From Fusibacter paucivorans (GTDB taxonomy: Bacteria > Bacillota > Clostridia > Peptostreptococcales > Acidaminobacteraceae): a DNA stretch of 64,000 nt. The stretch lies in contig NZ_JAHBCL010000024.1 of the NCBI RefSeq assembly GCF_018390735.1, positions 17,604 through 81,603 on the forward strand, read 5' to 3'. The position numbers and the translations under genes were made by a program. Positions 8,100-15,609 of this stretch are shown here, one piece after another; the stretch's first letter is position 1, and each line of letters starts with the position of its first letter. The notes under the pieces were generated by a model, which searched no databases, was not told where the DNA came from, and saw nothing but the letters and a program-made list of their open reading frames with translations.

Positions 8100-9935
8100 A
8101 TGGTAAAGCAAGAGACGACACAGCTTAAATATGATAAGACCATCTGGAAGACACTGTTTCAATACTTTAAATCAATGAAGCGCGACTTTGTGATATTGGC
8201 GTGCTTCATGGTAGCACTTGCGGCAATGGATATTATATTTCCACTTGTGACACAATACACCATCGACCATATCATTTTAAAAAATTGGTCAGAGGGATTA
8301 ACCATTGTAGGGATCGTCTACGCAGTTTTAGCCGTTTTATTAACGGCAATCGTCTATTTCTTCATTCGGCATGCCGGAAAGATTGAAATGGGAATGGTCT
8401 ATAAAATGCGAAAGGACAGTTTTGAAAAGCTTCAAAAGCTCTCCTTTAGTTATTACGATCAGAATGCTGTGGGGTGGATGATTTCGAGAACGACGTCGGA
8501 TGCCGCCAAGATTTCTGAAACAGTGGCTTGGGGACTTGTCGATCTCATCTGGGGATTGACTATGATGGTCGGCATTGCCATCGTTATGCTGATTGTCAAT
8601 GTAAAACTGGCGTTAGTAACATTGGTAACCATTCCATTGCTCGCGCTTGTGAGTGTTGCTTTTGAAAAGAAGATGCTCATTGCATATCGGCATGTAAGAC
8701 GAATTAATTCCAAAATAACAGGACTCTTTAATGATGGTATTGCAGGCGCTAAGACGACAAAAACATTGGTGAGAGAATCACTGAATTGTCGTGAATTTGA
8801 AACGGTTACCAGTGAGATGCGCATGGAATCCGTCCGTGCAGCGACGTTTTCATCGGGGTACTTGCCGGCAGCGCTCTTTATCTCTGCCATTGGCACTGTA
8901 CTGACACTCTATTTCGGCAGCAGCGAAGTATTAAACGGGGGCATTACTTATGGAACACTGGTGCTCTTCGTTACATACGCGCGGCAATTCTTTGATCCGG
9001 TTTTGGAACTGGCGAGAATTTATACCGAAATGATTAGTGCGCAGGCCGCGGCAGAACGTGTCATGCAGTTGATCCACGAACCTGAAATGGTAAGTGACCG
9101 TCCGGAGGTCATTCAAAAATACGGTGATCATTACCATCAAAAGCGAGAGGCGTGGGAAACGCTTCATGGTGACATGGTATTTGAAAATGTTGGGTTTAAT
9201 TACAAACCCGGCGAAAGTATTTTAGAGGATTTCAATTTGGAAGTTAAGCAGGGTGAGACTATTGCACTCGTAGGTGAAACGGGTTCCGGCAAGAGCACGA
9301 TTGTGAATCTGGCATGCCGATTCTATGAACCGACATCCGGTGTCATCAAAATTGACGGCGTCGACTATCGTAAACGTTCACAGAGCTGGCTGCATGCCAA
9401 TATTGGCTATGTGCTTCAGACACCGCATCTCTTTAGCGGAACAGTGATGGCCAACATTCGTTACGGGCGTCTGGACGCATCGGAAGAAGAGGTTATGGCA
9501 GCGGCCAAAATGGTCAATGCCCACGAATTTATCATTAAAATGGAGCATGGTTACCATTCACAAGTAGGTGAAGGCGGGGCCAGACTTTCTACAGGTGAGA
9601 AACAGCTTATTTCATTTGCCAGAGCGATTTTGGCAGATCCTAAAATATTCTTCTTGGATGAAGCAACTTCTTCCATTGACACGGAAACGGAAGTAAAAAT
9701 TCAAGAGGCGGTTGAAAAAGTCCTTGAGAACAGGACGAGTTTTATTATTGCACATCGACTTTCAACGATTCGACAGGCGGACCGTATTCTTGTCATTGAC
9801 AAAGGCCGTATTGTCGAAGCTGGAAATCATGCGGCATTGATGCAGAAACGTGGTGCCTATTATAATCTTTATACCAATCAGTATGGCGAGGCACTGCTTA
9901 ACGAAAAGAAGAAACATAAGCTGCGGAGCGCTTAG
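8100..9935 (+). CDS. ABC exporter half-transporter, catalytic partner (BmrD/YheH-like)
   Basis: The 611-residue protein has an exporter membrane domain (about 1-335) and an ATPase domain. Walker A is VGETGSGKST, and Walker B is FFLDEATSSID with Asp520 and catalytic Glu521. The signature is LSTGE (496-500), a deviant form of LSGGQ. In heterodimeric exporters this deviant signature faces the site whose Walker B lacks the glutamate, which is exactly the neighbouring gene's condition. AAGGAGG at 8085-8091 sets the ATG at 8100. Insertions around 345-365 and a basic tail (EKKKHKLRSA) are seen. It very likely forms a heterodimer with the product of the gene before it. Confidence 0.92.
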   Translation: MVKQETTQLKYDKTIWKTLFQYFKSMKRDFVILACFMVALAAMDIIFPLVTQYTIDHIILKNWSEGLTIVGIVYAVLAVLLTAIVYFFIRHAGKIEMGMVYKMRKDSFEKLQKLSFSYYDQNAVGWMISRTTSDAAKISETVAWGLVDLIWGLTMMVGIAIVMLIVNVKLALVTLVTIPLLALVSVAFEKKMLIAYRHVRRINSKITGLFNDGIAGAKTTKTLVRESLNCREFETVTSEMRMESVRAATFSSGYLPAALFISAIGTVLTLYFGSSEVLNGGITYGTLVLFVTYARQFFDPVLELARIYTEMISAQAAAERVMQLIHEPEMVSDRPEVIQKYGDHYHQKREAWETLHGDMVFENVGFNYKPGESILEDFNLEVKQGETIALVGETGSGKSTIVNLACRFYEPTSGVIKIDGVDYRKRSQSWLHANIGYVLQTPHLFSGTVMANIRYGRLDASEEEVMAAAKMVNAHEFIIKMEHGYHSQVGEGGARLSTGEKQLISFARAILADPKIFFLDEATSSIDTETEVKIQEAVEKVLENRTSFIIAHRLSTIRQADRILVIDKGRIVEAGNHAALMQKRGAYYNLYTNQYGEALLNEKKKHKLRSA

Positions 9936-9956
9936 CGCGCAGCAGGAGGACACGTT

Positions 9957-10106
9957 ATGAATATGTTTGTATTAAAAAAATTTAAAATAGAAGATTACTA
10001 CTTGACGTATAGTCAAAAAGACAACACAGAATGGCGAATGTACTTAAAGAACGAGTATGGCATTCGTCACGAGAATGACTATGACAAAATAAAATTTAGA
10101 TATTAA
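9957..10106 (+). CDS. 49-residue hypothetical protein, last gene of the exporter unit
   Basis: The small ORF begins MNMFVLKKFKIED and ends NDYDKIKFRY. It has a strong site (GCAGGAGGA) just upstream, begins 22 bases after the exporter gene and is followed by a strong terminator. It is rich in charged and aromatic residues (Tyr, Lys, Asp), has no cysteine and has no membrane segment. I do not recognise a family. The position suggests a small partner or regulator of the exporter. Confidence 0.6.
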   Translation: MNMFVLKKFKIEDYYLTYSQKDNTEWRMYLKNEYGIRHENDYDKIKFRY

Positions 10107-10133
10107 TACGCTGTTGATCCAAATCAAAAGCAT

Positions 10134-10197
10134 GTATGAAAAAGGCGACATTCCAAGAAGATTAATACTTGGAACGTCGCTTTTTCATACGGTTTTT
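10134..10197 (+). terminator. Strong terminator of the ABC exporter unit
   Basis: A 24-base arm starting GTATGAAAAAGGCGAC pairs almost perfectly with the arm ending in GTCGCTTTTTCATAC at 10190, followed by GGTTTTT. The outer stem is A-tract/T-tract, so it could also work for the converging - strand gene. Confidence 0.85.
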
Positions 10198-10290
10198 CGG
10201 ATTGTTATTGTCGAATGGGCAGCTTAATGCTGTGAAATATGGGTGAGGATTTGGGGACAGCACCTTACATTGTGCTATCCAACCTCCGCT

Positions 10291-11973
10291 TTATAATCTG
10301 AATCTAGATATTTCACCAGATAGCGATTCGGTTGCTGTGACGAGTGTTTGATTATGTGTTTGGAGTGATTGACTCGTCTCGTTAATTTTTTCAATGCTTG
10401 TGGTGATTTCATATAAATTGAGTGTATTCTTTTCGACATCGGCCGTAATGTGATTAACCGTATCGTTCACCTGTCGCATGGCGATTTCAACTTCGGTAAA
10501 GTTTTCATGAATATCACCGATTAAGAAACCCAGATGACTGGCATTTTCAGTGTAATCCTTAAGAATGGCTTCTGTTTGTTCAAGGGACATTTGCATTTGA
10601 TGCGTTGAAAAGGTGCTGAATGCCGTTGATTCATTTTGCAGAACATTTACGGCTTCCAGAACGTTTTTTGAAATATCTTGAATTTCCATGACCGCGGATT
10701 GAGAGTCCTGCGCCAGTTTTTTGATTTCTTCTGCAACGACGGAAAAGCCCTTGCCGTGAACACCGGCGCGAGCCGCTTCAATAGAGGCATTCAGCGCAAG
10801 TAAATTGGTTTGTTTGGTCAGTAAAAAAATGCTTTCAGAGAGCTGACCGATGGCGGCAACGCTCTTTGAACTTTCAATGGCATTATTGAGCCGTTCCTGT
10901 ATGGCGTCGGATTCGAGTTTGGATTGATGATGAGAATCCAATACTTCTGACTGTAATTGATCTGCACTTTGCTGAACGGTTTGAATAATGTTCTTCGACT
11001 GCTCAACTTGTTCAAATGTGTTTTCAATATGAGCGTATATTTCTTCCGTGACACTGGAAATTTCTTGGATTGATGCGTTGGAATTGTCCATGTTTTCACT
11101 GAGTGTATGCGTTGACAAATTTATTTTGTCGAGTTCTTCAGCAATATAAGTTTGCTCATCGCGAAGGGACTGCGTAAAAGACAGAACGCTTTCTGAAGTG
11201 TTTTGCACGCGAATGATGATGTTGTGAACATGTTTGATAAAGGCGTTAAATGCAGTGGATATCTTTCCGAGCTCGTCTTTTGAGACAACCTTGATTCGAC
11301 TGGTTAAATCACCCTCAGAAGAATTGAGCGAGTCGAGTTCACGTTGTAAGTTGCGGAAAGCATAATTGAGTCGGGCCATTAATCTTATAGAAAGGAGCAG
11401 TAGGACGATCATGGCAGCGGCGATGACTGAAACGGTGATGCGAATAGTTGCCTGATAATGATTGCTGCTGTCTGCATTGGCTGATTTAACAGATGTAGAC
11501 AATTTATCTCGAACAGCTTCGATATCATTTTTCATATGGTCATACGTTGTACGGCTAGTGGACATCAGCGTGGTGTCGGAGATGACATCGGGTTTGAAAA
11601 TCGTTTCGCTGATGGCTTCGTAAGCTTCCCAGTCTTCAAGAAATTTTTGCCATTCATCCATTTGAACAATTTCAGGGTACTTTTCTATTTTTTGAATGTA
11701 CTGCTGAATGCGATTAAGCGTTGAAGTAGAAAAATCATAGGCACTGAGTTTTTCAAGTGGATCGGAAAGCAGGTTATAACTGAACTCTTGAATGCGATAC
11801 TCCGATAAATTTGAAAACAGCTGATTAATATCATTTAAATCTTGGTACATTGCTGTAATCGATGATTGGTTGCCGTAAATTTCATTTAGCCCATACAGTG
11901 AAACACCGGCAATTGTTAAAATGGTGACGAATTGCAGCAATACGAGTGTTAATATTTTTTTGCGAATACTCAT
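10291..11973 (-). CDS. Methyl-accepting chemotaxis protein
   Basis: On the - strand, the ATG at 11973 follows GGGAGGATTCA, giving 560 residues (a 9-residue longer reading from 12000 is less likely). An N-terminal transmembrane helix (about 8-30) is followed by a helical periplasm-equivalent sensor to about 180 and a second helix (about 183-203). A HAMP domain and a signalling domain follow, with the hairpin tip [22 protein letters not shown]. The C-terminal helices are rich in Thr, Glu and Asn. It is a single gene facing the exporter unit and diverging from the riboswitch-lysC unit. No chemotaxis gene is next to it. Confidence 0.92.
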   Translation of the reverse strand: MSIRKKILTLVLLQFVTILTIAGVSLYGLNEIYGNQSSITAMYQDLNDINQLFSNLSEYRIQEFSYNLLSDPLEKLSAYDFSTSTLNRIQQYIQKIEKYPEIVQMDEWQKFLEDWEAYEAISETIFKPDVISDTTLMSTSRTTYDHMKNDIEAVRDKLSTSVKSANADSSNHYQATIRITVSVIAAAMIVLLLLSIRLMARLNYAFRNLQRELDSLNSSEGDLTSRIKVVSKDELGKISTAFNAFIKHVHNIIIRVQNTSESVLSFTQSLRDEQTYIAEELDKINLSTHTLSENMDNSNASIQEISSVTEEIYAHIENTFEQVEQSKNIIQTVQQSADQLQSEVLDSHHQSKLESDAIQERLNNAIESSKSVAAIGQLSESIFLLTKQTNLLALNASIEAARAGVHGKGFSVVAEEIKKLAQDSQSAVMEIQDISKNVLEAVNVLQNESTAFSTFSTHQMQMSLEQTEAILKDYTENASHLGFLIGDIHENFTEVEIAMRQVNDTVNHITADVEKNTLNLYEITTSIEKINETSQSLQTHNQTLVTATESLSGEISRFRL

Positions 11974-12005
11974 TGAATCCTCCCAGAAAATCTTCATCAT
12001 GGCAT

Positions 12006-12036
12006 TAGCCTACAGCAAGGGGGCAGTTTTAGGCTA
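12006..12036. repeat. Inverted repeat TAGCCTA/TAGGCTA before the second chemoreceptor gene
   Basis: TAGCCTA at 12006-12012 and TAGGCTA at 12030-12036 are perfect inverted copies. Each is followed by a similar CAGCA(A)GGGGG run, so the two blocks also look like an imperfect tandem repeat of about 24 bases. The element sits 33 bases upstream of the - strand ATG and may be an operator or part of the mRNA leader. Confidence 0.35.
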
Positions 12037-12085
12037 TCAGCAGGGGGTAAATGTTCTGTTAAAAGTGCGTAAAGGGAAAAAACAG

Positions 12086-12114
12086 TTGCATCTTTGAGCG
12101 CTTTGTGCTAATAT
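12086..12114 (+). promoter_or_regulatory. Promoter of the lysC riboswitch transcript
   Basis: TTGCAT at 12086-12091, a 17-base spacer and TAATAT at 12109-12114, with TG just before the -10 (TGCTAATAT). It precedes the riboswitch by about 40 bases. Confidence 0.6.
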
Positions 12115-12154
12115 CACTATTAGCAATTAAGTCTTAGACTTTACAAATGCATAC

Positions 12155-12252
12155 TGTTATCAAGAGTGGCTGAGAGAATAGGCTCTATGACGCCCGGCAA
12201 CCTGCATTTGCGTGGTGCCAATTCCTACATTTCGATGAAATGAGAGATAAAC
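12155..12252 (+). ncRNA. SAM-I (S-box) riboswitch upstream of aspartokinase
   Basis: The conserved S-box blocks occur in order: TTATCAAGAGTGGC, then ATGACGCCCGGCAACC, then GTGGTGCCAATTCC, then GAGATAA closing helix P1. This class binds S-adenosylmethionine and turns off transcription. One change from the usual is ATGACG in place of ATGAAG. A terminator follows at once, so control should be by premature termination when SAM is high. Confidence 0.95.
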
Positions 12253-12258
12253 GGATCC

Positions 12259-12286
12259 GGTCGCTTTCATTGAAGCGGCTTTTTTA
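12259..12286 (+). terminator. Expression-platform terminator of the first SAM-I riboswitch
   Basis: GTCGCTT (12260-12266) pairs with AAGCGGC (12273-12279), with one G-T pair, and is followed by six T. Confidence 0.8.
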
Positions 12287-12374
12287 ATGGACATTGGCTA
12301 ACAAAATCATTTTATAGATTCAATAACTGATAAAGACGTTTGAAGCGTTAATTTGATAGAAAGGCGGCGAACAC

Positions 12375-13583
12375 ATGGCAATTATAGTTCAAAAATACGG
12401 CGGGACGTCAATGGCGGATGCTGACTGTATCAAAAACGTGGCGCAAAAAGTTCTACGTGCCAAAAGCGCCGGCAAGAAAGTTGTCGTCGTCGTTTCTGCA
12501 CCAGCAGGGATGACGGATGACCTCATCAGGCGGGCAAAACAGGTAACGGAGAAGCCGACGGGAAGAGAGCTCGATATGATTCTCTCAACGGGTGAACAGA
12601 TATCGATATCACTTTTGGCAATGGCCATTCAAAGCATGGGAGAAGAAGCCATTTCCTTTACAAGTGCTCAAGTAGGCATTTTAACGGATGGTGTTCATAA
12701 CAAGGCTAAAATTGAAGCCATTAATACGTCGAAAATATTAGCAGAACTTGAACGCGATAAAGTGGTTGTGATCGCAGGTTTTCAAGGTGTCACAAAGGAT
12801 CTTGAAATTACGACACTTGGACGAGGCGGTTCAGATACCTCAGCTGTTGCACTCGGCGTGGCACTTGAGGCGGAAGAAGTGGAAATCTATACAGATGTCG
12901 ATGGCATTTATACAGCCGATCCGCGCATTGTCCCAAATGCACGAAAAATTGACAGCATTTCTTTTGATGAAATGCTCGAGATGGCCGGTGCCGGAGCAAA
13001 AGTGCTGCACCTTCGAAGTGTCGAACTCGCAGCGAAGAACAATTTGCCGATACACTTGAGATCATCGTTTACAGACACGATGGGGACTTATGTCGTAGGG
13101 GAGGATACATCCATGGAAAAAGTATTTGTCAGAGGTGTTGCACACACCACAAACAATGCTAAAATTACCATTGCCAATTTAAAACATACTTCAAAAAATG
13201 TCGCATATCTCTTTCATGAAATTGCTGAACAGCATATTAACGTCGACGTCATCACGCAAAACTATTTAACGAAAGACGATGTGACGATATCCTTCACTGT
13301 GACGGAAGAAGACTTCGATCGCGCGCTGGCGCTGACAAAGACATTGGCCGAAGCGATCGGCGCAGAATCAGTGACAGGAGAACTCGGCGTTGCAAAAGTA
13401 TGTGTCATCGGTGTGGGAATGAAGAGTACGCCGGGCGTTGCCGCAAGGGTTTTTGAATGCTTGGCAAACAACGATATTGAGATTGATTTGATTTCAACAT
13501 CTGACATTAATATTACCTGCGTCATCAACCAATCGGACTATTCAAAAGCAGTACTTGCAATTCATAATGAATTTGACTTATAA
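12375..13583 (+). CDS. lysC: Aspartate kinase
   Basis: The 402-residue protein has the aspartokinase start VQKYGGTSMAD, the nucleotide and substrate loops (FQGVTKDLEITTLGRGGSDTSAVAL), and two C-terminal ACT-type regulatory units at about 265-400 (CVIGVGMKSTPGVAARVFECL). It phosphorylates aspartate, the first step toward methionine, threonine and lysine. The SAM-I riboswitch in its leader shows that this copy is controlled by methionine or SAM supply. The ACT domains suggest additional feedback by an amino acid. The ATG follows GAAAGGCGG. Confidence 0.95.
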   Translation: MAIIVQKYGGTSMADADCIKNVAQKVLRAKSAGKKVVVVVSAPAGMTDDLIRRAKQVTEKPTGRELDMILSTGEQISISLLAMAIQSMGEEAISFTSAQVGILTDGVHNKAKIEAINTSKILAELERDKVVVIAGFQGVTKDLEITTLGRGGSDTSAVALGVALEAEEVEIYTDVDGIYTADPRIVPNARKIDSISFDEMLEMAGAGAKVLHLRSVELAAKNNLPIHLRSSFTDTMGTYVVGEDTSMEKVFVRGVAHTTNNAKITIANLKHTSKNVAYLFHEIAEQHINVDVITQNYLTKDDVTISFTVTEEDFDRALALTKTLAEAIGAESVTGELGVAKVCVIGVGMKSTPGVAARVFECLANNDIEIDLISTSDINITCVINQSDYSKAVLAIHNEFDL

Positions 13584-13630
13584 TAATCATTAAATCAAGG
13601 CGATTATTAATCGCAGACAATTATATAACG

Positions 13631-13735
13631 ACTTATTAAGAGTGGCTGAGAGACTGGCTCTATGAAGCCCGGCAACCTACATCTCATTTGATGTGTGGTG
13701 CTAATTCCTGCATTTCCTATGAAATGAAAGATAAG
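13631..13735 (+). ncRNA. SAM-I (S-box) riboswitch upstream of metF
   Basis: The blocks CTTATTAAGAGTGGC, ATGAAGCCCGGCAACC, GTGGTGCTAATTCC and GAAAGATAAG are in the correct order and spacing for an S-box. The variable P3 hairpin (CTACATCTCATTTGATGTGTGG) differs from the first copy, so this is a separate riboswitch and not a recent duplication of the whole region. Confidence 0.95.
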
Positions 13736-13747
13736 ATTTTGAGAGAG

Positions 13748-13785
13748 ATCGTTTCATGCAATAGGTGGAGCGATTTTTATTTTAT
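13748..13785 (+). terminator. Expression-platform terminator of the second SAM-I riboswitch
   Basis: ATCGTTTC (13748-13755) pairs with GGAGCGAT (13767-13774), including G-T pairs, followed by a T-rich run. The first arm can alternatively join an antiterminator with the riboswitch P1 region. Confidence 0.65.
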
Positions 13786-13886
13786 GAAAATTGATCAAAA
13801 AGCATGTAAGTAAGGCGATGATGCAATGCGCTCACGTTTATAAATCATGCTAAATAGTATAATTCGATAACTCGAAGGAGGCAAAA

Positions 13887-14768
13887 ATGGATATTAAAAC
13901 TATTTTTAACAAGAAGAAACCGGTTCTTTCATTTGAAATCTTTCCGCCAAAGCGTGACGGCGATCTCAACAGCGTTTATAAAACCATTGACGCACTGGCG
14001 ATGCTAGATCCTGATTACATTAGTGTTACCTATGGTGCAGCGGGATCTGAACGCAGCAATACAACGCTGGATATTGCGGCGTTTATTCGAAAGCAGTATC
14101 AAATTGAATCTCTTGCCCACTTAACTTGCGTTTCATCCAGTAAGGACGATGTGGATCGAATTTTTGATAAATTTGAAGCGGCGGAGATCGAAAATATTTT
14201 GGCTTTAAGAGGTGACTTACCGGAGGGAATGGCAACGAATAACCGTGCATTTCAATATGCAGGCGATCTGATCCAGTACATCAAAGAAACGAGAAATTTT
14301 ACCGTTGGCGCCGCATGCTACCCTGAAGGACACATTGAAGCGAAGAGCAGAACGGTGGATCTGATCAATTTAAAACAGAAAACGGCACAGGGAGCAGATT
14401 TTCTGGTTACCCAGCTGTTTTTCGACAATGAAAAATTTTATGATTTCAGGCGAGAAGTCAGAGCGCTCGATATTGATATTCCAATAACTGCAGGTATTAT
14501 GCCAGTGTTGAACAAAAACCAGATCGAGCGCATGGTGGCACTGAGTGGCGCAAGTCTGCCTGATAAATTTAAGCGCATTATGTCAAAATATGAATTTAAC
14601 CCACAAGCGCTTCACGATGCCGGCATTATTTATGCATCAGAGCAGTTGGTTGATCTTCTGTCAACGGGCGTTGACGGCATTCACCTCTATGTGATGAATA
14701 AACCTGAGGTAGCAAAGCAACTTGTGGATAATGTTTCTAATGTTCTCAAAGCACTGCGCTCATCGTGA
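13887..14768 (+). CDS. metF: Methylenetetrahydrofolate reductase
   Basis: The 293-residue protein is of normal MetF length. It has the N-terminal SFEIFPPK with Glu17 at the catalytic position, the HLTCVSSS strand, the LALRGDLP loop, and FLVTQLFFDN and PITAGIMP strands typical of the flavoprotein barrel. It makes 5-methyltetrahydrofolate, the methyl donor for the methionine synthase encoded downstream. The ATG follows GAAGGAGG, and the gene is under the second SAM-I riboswitch. Confidence 0.96.
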   Translation: MDIKTIFNKKKPVLSFEIFPPKRDGDLNSVYKTIDALAMLDPDYISVTYGAAGSERSNTTLDIAAFIRKQYQIESLAHLTCVSSSKDDVDRIFDKFEAAEIENILALRGDLPEGMATNNRAFQYAGDLIQYIKETRNFTVGAACYPEGHIEAKSRTVDLINLKQKTAQGADFLVTQLFFDNEKFYDFRREVRALDIDIPITAGIMPVLNKNQIERMVALSGASLPDKFKRIMSKYEFNPQALHDAGIIYASEQLVDLLSTGVDGIHLYVMNKPEVAKQLVDNVSNVLKALRSS

Positions 14769-14927
14769 CAAAAATCGTGTAAAATAGAAAGTGACAATTC
14801 GTGCTTGTAGTCGTGATGGATACATTTGATCAATCGATTTGAATGGAGCGCCAATCCAATAAAAAATAAATGCGATGTCAGGTCCTGAAATATGTGCAGG
14901 ATAATGCATCATAGAAAGTGAAAGAAG

Positions 14928-15608
14928 ATGACACTTGAACAAACCATTTTAAACGGTGTTGACCGGAATGAAATTTATCGATACCTGAGTGCCAAGCGTA
15001 AAGTTGACGATTCTTGGCAAACCTATGTGGAAGCAGTACTGGAAGAAACGGGAACCTTGATATTACCTAATCAGCTGATGATTGAAGATGCCATCAGTAT
15101 TGATGCAAATCAAGTCAAGCTCATAAGCAGTGAACTCCAGCTGACATCAGAAAATTTTGCGGATCACATCAAGGGCGGTAAACGCCTTTGGATTGTAGCA
15201 GCAACGCTTGGGCACCTTATCGAACGCAAAATAAAATACTATTTTGCTGTAAATCCAACCCGAGCTGTGGTTATGGATGCCTGTGGTTCGGCACTGATTG
15301 AATCGTATTGTGATATCTTAGAACGGTCGATCAAAGATGCGCACACAGAAGTAAAGGGATTTACCAGCAGATTTAGTCCCGGCTATGGTGACCTAAGTCT
15401 AACAACTCAGCGTCAGCTCTTTGAACGGTTTGACATTTCAAAGCGAACGGGGATTCACTTATCAGAAGGCGATCTTATGCTGCCGCAAAAATCGGTTGTT
15501 TTTATGATCGCCGATCAACCAGTTGATACGCCGCAGTCAATAGGCTGCCAGCATAAATGCGCAAGTTGCACACTGCAGCATTGCATCTATAGAACGGAGG
15601 GTATGTAA
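14928..15608 (+). CDS. Stand-alone methionine synthase reactivation-domain protein
   Basis: The 226-residue protein resembles the C-terminal SAM-binding activation domain of cobalamin-dependent methionine synthase. The family marks are RFSPGYGDLSLTTQRQLF, followed by GIHLSEGDLMLPQKSVVFMI. Its end carries a cysteine-rich stretch (C-x3-C-x2-C-x4-C, CQHKCASCTLQHC), which could bind metal or an iron-sulfur cluster. The metH gene one base downstream lacks this domain, so the two products should act together to reactivate oxidised cobalamin with SAM and an electron donor. There is a 159-base gap after metF. The ATG follows GAAAGTGAAAGAAG. Confidence 0.85.
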   Translation: MTLEQTILNGVDRNEIYRYLSAKRKVDDSWQTYVEAVLEETGTLILPNQLMIEDAISIDANQVKLISSELQLTSENFADHIKGGKRLWIVAATLGHLIERKIKYYFAVNPTRAVVMDACGSALIESYCDILERSIKDAHTEVKGFTSRFSPGYGDLSLTTQRQLFERFDISKRTGIHLSEGDLMLPQKSVVFMIADQPVDTPQSIGCQHKCASCTLQHCIYRTEGM

Positions 15609-15609
15609 C

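Noticed and set aside
12168..12190. CTGAGAGA near the start of both riboswitches, as in a TPP (thi-box) riboswitch
   Set aside because: The rest of the element has the S-box blocks (GCCCGGCAACC, GGTGCTAATTCC, closing GATAA), and the downstream genes are lysC and metF. It is SAM-I.
12787..13059. Second coding frame of 90 codons overlapping aspartokinase
   Set aside because: It runs in another frame through the most conserved part of lysC without a ribosome binding site.
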